From the IMG/VR virus record IMGVR_UViG_3300037010_002261, positions 1-64,000 of that record: a DNA stretch of 64,000 bases; one strand, 5' to 3'. This document shows positions 46,517 to 55,054 of this stretch, in pieces. The stretch comes from a virus. The translations under genes and the position numbers were made by a program. The stretch's first letter is position 1, and each line of letters starts with the position of its first letter. The notes beneath the pieces were generated by a model. That model made no database searches. It had not been told where the DNA came from and saw only the letters and a program-made list of their open reading frames with translations.

Positions 46517-47665
46517 TCAGAACTCCAAGAGGTTTGAAACGACGGGGACTACCTTCTGGTGGACGGGGTTGGGCCTGTTGCCCTTCAAGTCCCAACGGTA
46601 GTTGCACCAGCCAAGGTGGACCGAACGTGGGCGCTCCATGAACTTCATGAAGTCCACTGGGTCCATGGCGTACCAGCTCTCAGGCCAGCTGAACACCGTC
46701 CAGCTGTTGCGAGCGGCGATGTCATGTAGCCCAGCGATGAACTGGTCCAGCACCGCTTTACGCTCGAGGCGGGTGCCGAAGAACGGCGTGCCCTTGTACC
46801 AGCCCATCTTCGGAACCACGCGGGACTCGTCCTCGATGGGCAGCGGAGTCACCAGCTCAATCGGCCGCCCGGCCAGGAGGAGGGCCTGCTCGTAGTCGGC
46901 CAGCAGCTTGGCGCATGCGGCTTTGGGGTCAGGGTCACGGCAAAGGTGGTGACGAATGTCGATGCTGCCGTAGTAGCAGGTCAGCGTGTCGATGTCAGCC
47001 AGGTCAAAGCCTGCGCCGGTGATCTCATTGAGAAGTCCCTTCTTGATGACGCCGGCGAGCGTGCGCCCGTCCTTGCGCAGCACCATTGAGCCTGCCTTGT
47101 AGGCCGAGTGAGCGTGCGAGTCGCCCATGACCAGGTGCCTAACCTTGCCCTTGGCGTAGGTGAAGCCTGGGTCAAGCACGTACTCGTCGGCCAGGATCTG
47201 GTCGCACTTCTCCTGGTACTTCTCCCAGTCGGTGGCGCGCCAGGCGTCGGAGCAGACCGGGCGTGTAGACTTGTAACGGCCACGCTTACCGTAGTCGAGC
47301 ATCGGCCAATCAAGCGACACGATCTTGATGTGCTTGTGCTTGTCCCACATAATCCGCTGGAAGTACCACGCGGACTTGTCCAAGCCGATGTCGTAGACGT
47401 TGACGATGTTGCTGTCGACGAAGTTCTGCATCGCCATGTCCTGGTAGAGCAGGATGACGTCATACTGATCCCAAGCCGTGTACTCGGCTTCAGGCTTGCT
47501 GCCTTCATGGATGGTCTCGCAGTCAACGCCGAGGTTGACCATCTGGTTGGATCGGAGCTGAGCCCACGAGTTGCCGTGCGAGTGCTCGTCATCGGTCAGG
47601 CGTCGTTGCAGGAGGTCGATGCCGACCTTCTTGCCCTTAAAGTCATCGAGGGTCCAAATTGCCAT
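46517..47665 (-). CDS. Large protein with GDSH motif, candidate DNA-modification enzyme
   Basis: 382 aa. No P-loop. HLVMGDSHAHSAYKAG near residue 175 resembles the GDSx/GDSH block of SGNH-type hydrolases, with DIRHHLCRD later. Ends VVPVVSNLLEF, similar to RLDLLEF of the 44475 protein. Its place in a cluster with glycosylase-like and UDG-like genes makes an amino acid:DNA transferase or deacylase role thinkable, but I cannot assign a family. Confidence 0.5.
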   Translation of the reverse strand: MAIWTLDDFKGKKVGIDLLQRRLTDDEHSHGNSWAQLRSNQMVNLGVDCETIHEGSKPEAEYTAWDQYDVILLYQDMAMQNFVDSNIVNVYDIGLDKSAWYFQRIMWDKHKHIKIVSLDWPMLDYGKRGRYKSTRPVCSDAWRATDWEKYQEKCDQILADEYVLDPGFTYAKGKVRHLVMGDSHAHSAYKAGSMVLRKDGRTLAGVIKKGLLNEITGAGFDLADIDTLTCYYGSIDIRHHLCRDPDPKAACAKLLADYEQALLLAGRPIELVTPLPIEDESRVVPKMGWYKGTPFFGTRLERKAVLDQFIAGLHDIAARNSWTVFSWPESWYAMDPVDFMKFMERPRSVHLGWCNYRWDLKGNRPNPVHQKVVPVVSNLLEF

Positions 47666-47666
47666 G

Positions 47667-47819
47667 TCAGCGCACCTTAACGATCATGTAGTAGAGGAAG
47701 GGTACAGCCGCAAGCATCAAGAGGACAATGTCATCTGCGAGCCACAACCTGAGGCAAGCAACAGCGGACGCTCCGTAGAGCACGACAACCGTCAGAAGGG
47801 TGTTGCGGAGGGTAAACAT
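47667..47819 (-). CDS. Membrane microprotein
   Basis: 50 aa from ATG 47819: MFTLRNTLLTVVVLYGASAV, then LLMLAAVPFLYYMIVKVR; two helices. The longer frame upstream runs into the UDG-like gene and is discounted. No ribosome site. Confidence 0.4.
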   Translation of the reverse strand: MFTLRNTLLTVVVLYGASAVACLRLWLADDIVLLMLAAVPFLYYMIVKVR

Positions 47820-47827
47820 GGTCTCGG

Positions 47828-47856
47828 ATTGTAACACAGCTTTGCCCGCAGGTGAA
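47828..47856 (-). promoter_or_regulatory. Possible sigma70 promoter
   Basis: On the minus strand TTCACC (47856-47851), 17 bp, TACAAT (47833-47828). The ATG at 47819 is 8 bp after the -10, so transcripts would be leaderless or nearly so. Confidence 0.4.
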
Positions 47857-48408
47857 CTATTGCGGCATGCCTTTAGTTGCAATTTGCAGTACCTGAATGA
47901 AGGGGTAAGGCTCTTTGCTCTTAAATCGCTTCCAGTATTGCGGGTGAGCGAAGGCTGTGTAAGGGACCTTGTGCTTCTCAAGCTGACGCTCAGCGACCTT
48001 GCCTAGGGCAAACACGAACTGCGGCTTGAGATAGCTGTACATCGCACCTAGGTCAACAGGCGTGCCGTCATTGTCAAGAGCGTTGACCCAGAAGAGATCC
48101 TTCTCGTCAATCTTAGCGTCGCAGAGCTGAGCGTTGAGCCAACCTGAGCAAGCCTTGATCGAACAGAACGGCGCATGGTACTTGTTGACCTCTGGGTGGC
48201 TGGTCTGCTCACCAATGATAAGTACCTTGACGCCAGGTGTATAGTTACCTGCACCAACTGGCGCCTTGGTCTTCGAGCCTAGCCTGAAGCGAGTCAGCAC
48301 CCTGTCACGCACTGACTCGTCCTTAGGCGAGGTAGGCTTAGGGATCATGCCGTTAGCCTGTAGGCGTTGCACGATCTCTTCAAACTCAGCACGGATGGCG
48401 TCAGTCAT
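47857..48408 (-). CDS. Uracil-DNA glycosylase superfamily-like protein
   Basis: 183 aa. VLIIGEQTSHPEV (motif 1, G-E-x-x-x-x-P region), then CSGWLNAQL, DLFWVNALDNDGTPVDL and a C-terminal FAHPQYWKRF in place of the H-P-S motif. This is the UDG fold layout of family 4/5-like enzymes. It may excise or process modified bases, or be inactive; the catalytic Asp/Asn is not clear. Coupled to the 48890 gene. Confidence 0.55.
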   Translation of the reverse strand: MTDAIRAEFEEIVQRLQANGMIPKPTSPKDESVRDRVLTRFRLGSKTKAPVGAGNYTPGVKVLIIGEQTSHPEVNKYHAPFCSIKACSGWLNAQLCDAKIDEKDLFWVNALDNDGTPVDLGAMYSYLKPQFVFALGKVAERQLEKHKVPYTAFAHPQYWKRFKSKEPYPFIQVLQIATKGMPQ

Positions 48409-48890
48409 CAGAGCACCATACGAGCGAAGTAATTCAAGTAGCCTTCGTGAGCGTACAGCTGGCCGTCATGCCAGGCGATACCACCCTCTATGGCACTGTT
48501 CTTTGATGAAAAAAGCGCCATGCGCAGCTCACCGACCGGTAGCTCTGGCGCATGCACATAGGTTATATCTTGCGAGCCGTGCTGTGTCTTCAGCAGTTCA
48601 ATGAACTCAGCGTCAGCCGTGAACAGTAGGTTGCCGAAGACTCGCCGGGACCGCGCGGCGATGCTGTTGCGCAGCACGTTGACGGCCCTGATGGCCGTGG
48701 TCACCGAGTCAGCGACTCGTTCGGGCACGACTTCAAACTCGCCCCACAGTTCATCAAAGGTCAGCTCTAATGGCTCACCTTTGCAAACCGTGATGGTAAG
48801 GTTGGTGACAGGACCGTCGGTGCTAGGAGCCGGGGTGCAGGCGATGAAGAACGGCTTGGTAGCGGAGCGAAAATACTCAAAGTAGTTCAT
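48408..48890 (-). CDS. Hypothetical protein
   Basis: 160 aa. RSRRVFGNLLFTADAEFIEL is reminiscent of capsid-fold segments in T4-like phages, but nothing else supports that. Overlaps both neighbours (ATGA). Confidence 0.5.
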   Translation of the reverse strand: MNYFEYFRSATKPFFIACTPAPSTDGPVTNLTITVCKGEPLELTFDELWGEFEVVPERVADSVTTAIRAVNVLRNSIAARSRRVFGNLLFTADAEFIELLKTQHGSQDITYVHAPELPVGELRMALFSSKNSAIEGGIAWHDGQLYAHEGYLNYFARMVL

Positions 48891-49465
48891 GCTGCCTTCT
48901 TGAAGTTTGCCTTCACCCAGTCCGTCTTGATCGGCTCGGTAAAGAGCTTGGTGATGTTGACGTACAACGGCTCGCTCAGACTTGCAATCTTGCTGTTGAG
49001 GTCATCGACCGCCGAATGGCACTCAGCCTTCGGCACGTCGTAGCAGAGCGAGACATGCGGGCTGAGCTCGGGGTAAGTGTGGGTGCAACCCAGATCCTTG
49101 CAAGCAGCGTGCAGCTGCATGAGCTCAGAACATTCAAGCTTCAGCACCAACGTGCTCACGTCATCGGCTCGGGTGCCGTCTTCGCGAGGCACGGCGTCAA
49201 AGGCTGCAGCTCCGATGATCTTGGCCTTGAGCGGCAGCTTGTAAGAGTCGAACGCAGGCTTGAGCAGGTCGGGCTCGACAACCGTGCCCTTGCTGTAGAC
49301 AACCGTGATGTGCAGCTTCTCGCTAGCTACCCTTGAACCTGCAATGCATGACAGGCTCTTGAACAGTGCACAGTGCTCGGCGTTGAAGTCTTCGACGTTG
49401 GCGCCGACATACGTGCCTCCGGGCGCGTCAGCCTTGTTGGCCAAGAAATTGAGGATGTTGCTCAT
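48887..49465 (-). CDS. 2H phosphoesterase, Acb1-like anti-CBASS candidate
   Basis: 192 aa. Two H-x-(T/S) motifs define the 2H fold: KLHITVVYS (about residues 50-58) and SPHVSLCYD (about 138-146). The opening GTYVGANVEDF before the first His resembles T4 Acb1 (gp57B), which degrades cyclic nucleotide signals of CBASS defence. Other 2H proteins ligate or cleave RNA ends, so the role needs assay. ATGA coupled to both neighbours. Confidence 0.6.
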   Translation of the reverse strand: MSNILNFLANKADAPGGTYVGANVEDFNAEHCALFKSLSCIAGSRVASEKLHITVVYSKGTVVEPDLLKPAFDSYKLPLKAKIIGAAAFDAVPREDGTRADDVSTLVLKLECSELMQLHAACKDLGCTHTYPELSPHVSLCYDVPKAECHSAVDDLNSKIASLSEPLYVNITKLFTEPIKTDWVKANFKKAA

Positions 49466-50052
49466 AGCGGAATAATATCTTTCAAGCTGATGAATTTTGA
49501 GATAGTGTCGCGCTTTGAGTCAATCCAAGATTGCTGTCGAGCATAAAACACTTGAGAGAGGGTTAATGCGCTCGCACCGCTGCATTCATCAAGTACTACG
49601 CGCACGTGGATCACGTTTGGATCCGTAGGTGGGGTGGGATTGCTCAACGAATCATACGAGCCAAAGATCGCCGCATGCTCGCTGTTCATGATAGACGTGG
49701 TGCCAGCATAAACCGACCGCTTAGACAACTTAACGTCAAGCTTCATCGGCTCATCATACGTAGCTACGATGATGTCATATGCGCCGGTGTTAGTGCTGCC
49801 AAAGCCCATCCAATGGGCGTTGAACCGATGAGCTACCAAGTAACGCCAGACGTTGACTTCAGCGACCGTCTCGAGGTATGCATCCTCATACTGAGGAATG
49901 TCACGATCCTCCTTACGCCGGCTGACAAGCTTCCACTTATGCAACGATTCAGCCGCGGCTGTGACGCTCGACTTAAGCTCGCTGGGTACTTCAATTAGCA
50001 TTGCTGTGCCGACAAGGCTCACAAGGCTTTGGCAAGCCACACGATGACTCAT
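49462..50052 (-). CDS. PD-(D/E)xK nuclease-like protein
   Basis: 196 aa from ATG 50052, 12 nt after the previous stop (ATG 50001 is an alternative). STNTGAYDIIVATYDEPMKL + DVKLSKRS gives D...(L)DVK, the spacing of a restriction-endonuclease-type active site, with an upstream Glu (YLETVAEVNVWRYL). AT-richer than neighbours. Host or rival DNA as target is conceivable. Confidence 0.45.
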   Translation of the reverse strand: MSHRVACQSLVSLVGTAMLIEVPSELKSSVTAAAESLHKWKLVSRRKEDRDIPQYEDAYLETVAEVNVWRYLVAHRFNAHWMGFGSTNTGAYDIIVATYDEPMKLDVKLSKRSVYAGTTSIMNSEHAAIFGSYDSLSNPTPPTDPNVIHVRVVLDECSGASALTLSQVFYARQQSWIDSKRDTISKFISLKDIIPL

Positions 50053-50063
50053 CGTCAGCGGCT

Positions 50064-50570
50064 TCAAATCAGCAGCTCCTGCGCGCTCATGTTGACCATG
50101 TGCTTGCCCAGGTCTTGCGGGCCGAGCAGGACGTTCATCGGCAAGTCCTTGCTCGACATGGTCTGCCCAACCGGATGACAGATCATGGTCAAGCGCGGGA
50201 TGGCCAGGTGAACAACAACGCCGTTGTAGTCCAAGTCCATCAGCTCGACAGCTACAGCTTCGTAGCGGTTCAGCCTTGGGTGCATCAAGTAAGCCTTGAA
50301 GGCCGAAGAGGCGCATTGAGTGATCGGCACCGTGTCTACGGTGCGCGTGTCGTCATCAACGATCAGTATGTACCAGCTCGCAGGCACTGAGATGACCGTG
50401 CCGTTGATCCGAGCGGTCACCGTCGGGCCGGTTGTCTCCTCAAGCATGTGAATCGGCCTGAGAAGAAAGTCATTTACCTGCACGTCGTAGAACCAAGCGT
50501 ACTTAGGAATAACGGGTGTTGTTACGTCATCGATGGCGAACGCAAAGCCGTAGTCAGGAAGAATTTGCAT
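50064..50570 (-). CDS. Hypothetical protein
   Basis: 168 aa, beta-rich: VSVPASWYILIVDDDT-like ISVPASWYILIVDDDT, LMDLDYNGVVVHLAIP, then GQTMSSKDLPMNVLLG. Unrecognised. Confidence 0.5.
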   Translation of the reverse strand: MQILPDYGFAFAIDDVTTPVIPKYAWFYDVQVNDFLLRPIHMLEETTGPTVTARINGTVISVPASWYILIVDDDTRTVDTVPITQCASSAFKAYLMHPRLNRYEAVAVELMDLDYNGVVVHLAIPRLTMICHPVGQTMSSKDLPMNVLLGPQDLGKHMVNMSAQELLI

Positions 50571-50590
50571 GTAGTCCTTGGATTATACCG

Positions 50591-51028
50591 CTAGAACGAA
50601 ACGAATTGAAAATTCATGCGGTGGTTTGCGTGGTGGTTAACGCTAATGACGGCGGCTTGGTAGAACATCAGCGAATGCTGATCCATCGTAATGACGTGCA
50701 CCTCGCTAGGATGGAAGGTCCGCACCTCTTCGTCCGTGACCGTGTAAGCCGAGTAAAGCTGATCCACCGGGATGACAGCTCTGAAGATATGAATCTCATA
50801 CTTGTCCTGCACCGTGAAAACACCGCACCTGGTGAGCTCAGAGGTCAGCAAATCGAGCCCCGATTCCTCGTGCACCTCGCGCACGGCAGCGTCCTCAATG
50901 GCTTCGCCTGGTTCTACCTTGCCGCCGATCCCGTTCCACTTACCTGCGAGGTAGTCAGGACGATTCTTCTTGATCAGAGCCACCCGTCCGTTAGGGTCAA
51001 AGGCGAAGACCATTGTGTAGAGCTGCAT
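50591..51028 (-). CDS. Nudix hydrolase (MutT-like)
   Basis: 145 aa. Nudix box GGKVEPGEAIEDAAVREVHE + ESGL at residues about 36-58, preceded by KWNGIGG. Looks like nucleoside triphosphate sanitising MutT-type enzymes, with the W-x-x-I-G-G that precedes the box. Second Nudix gene of the window. Confidence 0.85.
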   Translation of the reverse strand: MQLYTMVFAFDPNGRVALIKKNRPDYLAGKWNGIGGKVEPGEAIEDAAVREVHEESGLDLLTSELTRCGVFTVQDKYEIHIFRAVIPVDQLYSAYTVTDEEVRTFHPSEVHVITMDQHSLMFYQAAVISVNHHANHRMNFQFVSF

Positions 51029-51030
51029 GG

Positions 51031-51387
51031 TCAGACCAGGCGCTTGATGGCCGCTGCCCAGATCGCGTCTACCTCTCCTTGCGTCAGGCCGACGTCGAGG
51101 CTGTAGACCTGACGCTCAGCGCCTGGCTCAGCCTTCGCAAAGGTGCCAACCAAAGCCAGCGGATCTGCGAGCGTGTTGATCATGACGGTGAACGGCGTCT
51201 CTTGCTCGATCTGCTTGATGGCCTCAGGCGCGGGCACGAGCAGGACAGAGCCTTCATCTGGGTACTCAGCGACCCAGGCGTGGACGGAGCCGTCGGCAAA
51301 CTGCTTGATAGTGAGCTGGGTCTCATAGTCGCCGCCGAGGATGGCGACTGCTTGCTTCAGTTGGTGGAGGTCGAGATTGAGGGACAT
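51031..51387 (-). CDS. Hypothetical protein
   Basis: 118 aa: LNLDLHQLKQAVAILGGDYE then mostly strand. Starts 15 nt after UvsW and ends 2 nt before the Nudix gene. Unrecognised. Confidence 0.55.
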   Translation of the reverse strand: MSLNLDLHQLKQAVAILGGDYETQLTIKQFADGSVHAWVAEYPDEGSVLLVPAPEAIKQIEQETPFTVMINTLADPLALVGTFAKAEPGAERQVYSLDVGLTQGEVDAIWAAAIKRLV

Positions 51388-51402
51388 GGTGGGTTTCCTT
51401 GG

Positions 51403-52845
51403 TTAGCTAAGCAGCCCTGGCTTGGACGCTTCGGTGTACTTGACTTTGACAGGCTTGGAGATGGGGTATCCAGCCTCCTGGTAGTACTCTTTCCGCTTCT
51501 TGAAGTGCTTTTTACTGAACTTCAGCTTCGAGTGCACGTCATAGACTTCGATATGTTTCTTGTCACCCTTCTTTCGCAGGCCACGACCTACAGACTGGAT
51601 GCACTTAACGAATGACTTGCCGGTGTCGATAAGCCATTGGCAGAAGATGCGGTCGATCGAGATGCCGGTCGATGCGATGCCGACGGAGGCGATCAGGATG
51701 ATGTTGTCCCGCTCGGCGTACTCTTGGTAGTTCTGCTTCCGCAAGTCATTTTCAGACTCACCAAAGAGGAAGACAGCGCCTGGAATCAGCTCCTCGAGCG
51801 CCTGCCCCTGCACAATGCTGTTGACAAGCACCAGCGTGTTGCCGACCTCGTCGCGCTTCTGCATGATCAGCTTGGCGATCAGCTCAAGACGGTCGGTGTT
51901 CTTTGAAAGGTAAGCTCGCTCTGACTGATAGTCAGGGAACTCCTCCTCTACCAGGTCCTGAATCTCGATGTCGGTGATGTTGATGCTTGACAGGTAGCCC
52001 TGGCTGATCAGCCAAGCCGCATCAACCGTGACATGGATCGGCCCGATGGAGGTCCGCAGCGAGTACTGGTCTGTCTCAGGCTTCGGGAAGGTGCCGGTGA
52101 CGCCGTAGCGGTAGGCGATGTGCTTGCCGTGCTCGTTGATCAGCTTCTTGATAACATCGGCCTTAGCGCCGTGAGCCTCGTCTACGATGACCGCTTGGAA
52201 GTAGGCCATGTAGTGCGGGGCGTTCTGCAGGGACTGCCAGGTAGCAACAACGATCGGGTGGTCGATGTTCTTCTCGCTGCCTGAGTAGGAGCCGATGGTC
52301 AGGTCACCCTTGATGTTGACCAGCCTCTCCTCAAACTCAGTCACTGTTTGGGTGATCAGGTCGCCTGACGGTACGATGATGATGACCTGAAACCCCTGCT
52401 TGGCAAGCAGGTACGCCATCGCGGCGCACATTGAAGTCTTCCCTGAGCCCGTAGCACAGATGCCGAAGCCCGAGCCTTCTTGCAACAGCTTGTTGATGAC
52501 GTTGAGCTGGTACGGCCTGAACTTGAACTCGGTCTGGAACATGTCCTCGGTCGCCACCTCGGTGATGGCTTTGACCGGCAAGCGCCGATCATCGAAGTCG
52601 ATGTCATACTCCCAAACCACAAGGTAAGGGAGGATCTCGACAAGCAGCTTTGTGTAGGTCTTGCCTTGCTGGTCCATAAAATGGACCTTGCCACTCCACC
52701 TGCCCAGCTGAAATTGAGGCATATAACGGTAGCCTTCGACATAAAAGCCGAATTTGTTCCAAAGAACTTCAAGATGTCCGGGATGCAAACCACCGATTCG
52801 GCAATTTACTTCATCATCAATGACAATGGTACATTTTTTAGACAT
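51403..52845 (-). CDS. uvsW: UvsW-type helicase
   Basis: 480 aa, close to T4 UvsW. Walker A CATGSGKTS near residue 134, DEAH in IVDEAHGAK, GVTGTF (motif III-like), then LVNSIVQGQAL and the motif VI region SVGRGLRKKG. Known: UvsW is a 3'-5' SF2 helicase that unwinds R-loops and branched DNA and drives the switch to recombination-dependent replication. UvsX, UvsY and gp32 lie upstream in the same orientation, with two plus-strand genes inserted between. Confidence 0.9.
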   Translation of the reverse strand: MSKKCTIVIDDEVNCRIGGLHPGHLEVLWNKFGFYVEGYRYMPQFQLGRWSGKVHFMDQQGKTYTKLLVEILPYLVVWEYDIDFDDRRLPVKAITEVATEDMFQTEFKFRPYQLNVINKLLQEGSGFGICATGSGKTSMCAAMAYLLAKQGFQVIIIVPSGDLITQTVTEFEERLVNIKGDLTIGSYSGSEKNIDHPIVVATWQSLQNAPHYMAYFQAVIVDEAHGAKADVIKKLINEHGKHIAYRYGVTGTFPKPETDQYSLRTSIGPIHVTVDAAWLISQGYLSSINITDIEIQDLVEEEFPDYQSERAYLSKNTDRLELIAKLIMQKRDEVGNTLVLVNSIVQGQALEELIPGAVFLFGESENDLRKQNYQEYAERDNIILIASVGIASTGISIDRIFCQWLIDTGKSFVKCIQSVGRGLRKKGDKKHIEVYDVHSKLKFSKKHFKKRKEYYQEAGYPISKPVKVKYTEASKPGLLS

Positions 52846-52859
52846 CGTGCCTACATTCT

Positions 52860-52871
52860 AACTATATAGTT
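52860..52871. promoter_or_regulatory. Palindrome in the divergent UvsW/GIY-YIG gap
   Basis: AACTATATAGTT, a perfect 12-bp palindrome in a 29-bp intergenic gap, containing TATATA; possible shared promoter core. Confidence 0.35.
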
Positions 52872-52874
52872 GGT

Positions 52875-53582
52875 ATGGATGCTATTTATTTTGTCTACGT
52901 GATCGAGCTTTTGGACGGAACACCGCTGTACTTCGGAAAAGGTAAGAACAATAGGCCTGATGATCATTTTCACCCTAGAGCTACAAGCTACATCGCAAAT
53001 AAGATCCGTAAAGAAGGAAAAGAAAAAGTTCAAGTACGAAAGCTGCATGAACAGCTTGATCGCGATACAGCATTCGCTCTAGAGATGGCTTATATTGCTA
53101 AGCATGGTAGGAAAGACATCGGAACAGGAATTCTTTATAATCGGTCGATTGGTGGTGAAGGCAGTCGTGGTCATCGGATGACACCTGAAGGTATTGAACG
53201 CCTACGACAGCTTAATTTAGGGAAGAAGCTGTCAGTGGAAACTAAGGCTCTTCTTAGTAGCATGTTTAAGGGCCGTAAATGTACATGGGGTAACAAAATC
53301 GCGATCAGCTTAACAGGACAACAGCACACAGAAGAACGCAAGCGTAAGGTTTCAATAGCAGCTGTTACCCGATGCTCTAAGATGACAGCTGAGGAACGGA
53401 GGGAACGAATGAAGAGGGTAGCAGCCTGCATTGATCGAACGAAACCAAACCCGATGGCTAAGCGTTGCTCAGTCAATGGCATTGAATACGCAAACGTTTC
53501 AGAAGCCGCCCTAATGCTAAAATGGTCTCGAAGACGAGTAAGAGATCATGAGACCTTTTCTTACTTACATAGTATCTCATAA
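52875..53582 (+). mobile_element. GIY-YIG homing endonuclease gene
   Basis: 235 aa CDS. IYFVYVIELLDGTPLYFGKG (GIY-YIG with F in place of I), then R in FHPRATSY and E in FALEMAYIAKHGR. NUMOD-like motifs follow (RMTPEGIERLRQL, TWGNKIAISLTG) and a final helix-turn-helix-like segment (NVSEAALMLKWSRRRV). Clearly AT-rich. It lies in opposite orientation to the surrounding replication genes. Confidence 0.87.
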
Positions 53583-53585
53583 ATA
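53579..53585 (+). promoter_or_regulatory. ATAAATA late-type box
   Basis: TCATAAATAGC, the box nearest to T4 TATAAATA in the window, 26 nt before the transglycosylase-like gene. Confidence 0.5.
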
Positions 53586-53611
53586 GCACACCAGTCATTT
53601 TTGAACGGAAT

Positions 53612-55054
53612 ATGCTGCCTCTATTTAGCGAGCTCCTAGAAGCGAGAAAAGACGTGTTGCGTCTGCAGCAGGAGCTCATCGAGATCGAGCCGCGGTTGCA
53701 TTACAAGGTTGTAGATGATCAGCATATCCGTGTCGATGTCAAGTTTAGAGGCGAGACCCAAACTATCCTCTTTAGCATTGCTGCTTACGAGCCGTTTTCA
53801 GCTACGGTCGATATTTGCGACATGACCGCGAACGGTAAGTCTGTCAACGGTTTCTCGGCTTGGACTGATCATGCTGGCTTTCACCGCCATGTTAGCCGAA
53901 TGCTCCCGACCTTCGGTAACCTGCAAGATGGGAAGCTCGAAGAAGGCTTCAAGCATGCCGTGGCTGCCGGTGTCCTGGCCGCTGCTTCGCTGACCGGCAG
54001 CACGCTTAAGGCTCCCGCCCATGAGCCGGTCTCCGCCGCACAGAAGGCCGAGAACGACTCAGAGACCAAGCGCTTGACCATGAAGCAGCACATGGCTCAA
54101 GAGGACAACAAGAAGGAGGCTCGTGCTAAGGAGCTGGCTTCGATCGTTGTCGACAAGTACAAGGTCACCGATGACTTCGCCCTGAAGGTCGCTCGCCTCG
54201 CCGTCAAGCATGAGAAGCCGACCTTTCCGAAGGCGGAAGACATCCTCTCGGTTATCGGCATCGAGAGTTCGTTCAAGCCTAACGTGGTGTCAGGCTTGAA
54301 GCATGACCCGGCTGTAGGCCTGACACAGATCCGGCCGGGTGTTTGGGGCATCGACCCAAGCAAGCTAAAAGGCAACATCGAGAACCAGGTCAAGATTGGC
54401 GCCAACATCCTCAAGACCTACTACGACAAGGTCAAGTCGGTGCCTGACGCGCTGCATGCTTTTAACATCGGTATGACCAACTTCATGAAGAAGAAGGGCC
54501 TAAACCCGAAATACGTGCAGAAATTTGACGCCGAACGCGAGCTGTATGAAGCCGAAGATCCAGAGCTGCAAGCTTTGCTCAAGTGGCAGCAGGAGATCGC
54601 TGAGCACACTGATGTCAAAATCACGATTCCGCGGTCGAAGGAGGGCTTGATTGTGACTGGCCCCAACAACCTATTCAAGTGGTTGCTGGTCATCAGGGCC
54701 AACCCCAACTATGAGAGCGGCGCTGACGTTGAAGTTTACGAGAGCGGTGCCAAGAATAAGACTCGCCTGGCGTCACATGGCTTAGGCGAAATTATCTATG
54801 TGCTCAGGTCATACGAAGAGCTATGCGAACTTCTGCCAGCTGATCAGCTGAGTAAGTGCACGGCGACGCCGTGGAGTATCAAGATTCCAGGTCCGAACGG
54901 AGACAAGTTCATCATCAACTTTCAAACGCCCGATCAAGCCGATGCAAACATCATCTACGAGTTCGAGCACAAGAAAGGCAACAAGGTTCTTGATGGTGAT
55001 GCCGGCTACTATGCCAAAACCATCGCAGCAGAGCTGAAACGCTGCTTAGGCTAG
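53612..55054 (+). CDS. Leader-family protein fused to a lytic transglycosylase domain
   Basis: 480 aa. Leader MLPLFSELLEARKDVLRLQQ + ELIEIEPRL follows the pattern of the 10855/11438 proteins. An SLT domain lies near residues 190-310: IESSFKPNVVS with the catalytic Glu (E217 region), AVGLTQIRPGVWG and NIGMTNFMKK (N-x-G). The last 150 residues are unrecognised. Reading: a virion protein that is packaged and cuts peptidoglycan on DNA entry (inference). Late-type box upstream. Confidence 0.7.
   Translation: MLPLFSELLEARKDVLRLQQELIEIEPRLHYKVVDDQHIRVDVKFRGETQTILFSIAAYEPFSATVDICDMTANGKSVNGFSAWTDHAGFHRHVSRMLPTFGNLQDGKLEEGFKHAVAAGVLAAASLTGSTLKAPAHEPVSAAQKAENDSETKRLTMKQHMAQEDNKKEARAKELASIVVDKYKVTDDFALKVARLAVKHEKPTFPKAEDILSVIGIESSFKPNVVSGLKHDPAVGLTQIRPGVWGIDPSKLKGNIENQVKIGANILKTYYDKVKSVPDALHAFNIGMTNFMKKKGLNPKYVQKFDAERELYEAEDPELQALLKWQQEIAEHTDVKITIPRSKEGLIVTGPNNLFKWLLVIRANPNYESGADVEVYESGAKNKTRLASHGLGEIIYVLRSYEELCELLPADQLSKCTATPWSIKIPGPNGDKFIINFQTPDQADANIIYEFEHKKGNKVLDGDAGYYAKTIAAELKRCLG

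Noticed and set aside
48408-48890. Capsid protein assignment for the 160-aa protein
   Set aside because: Only one short segment resembles capsid-fold sequence and the size is far too small for gp23.
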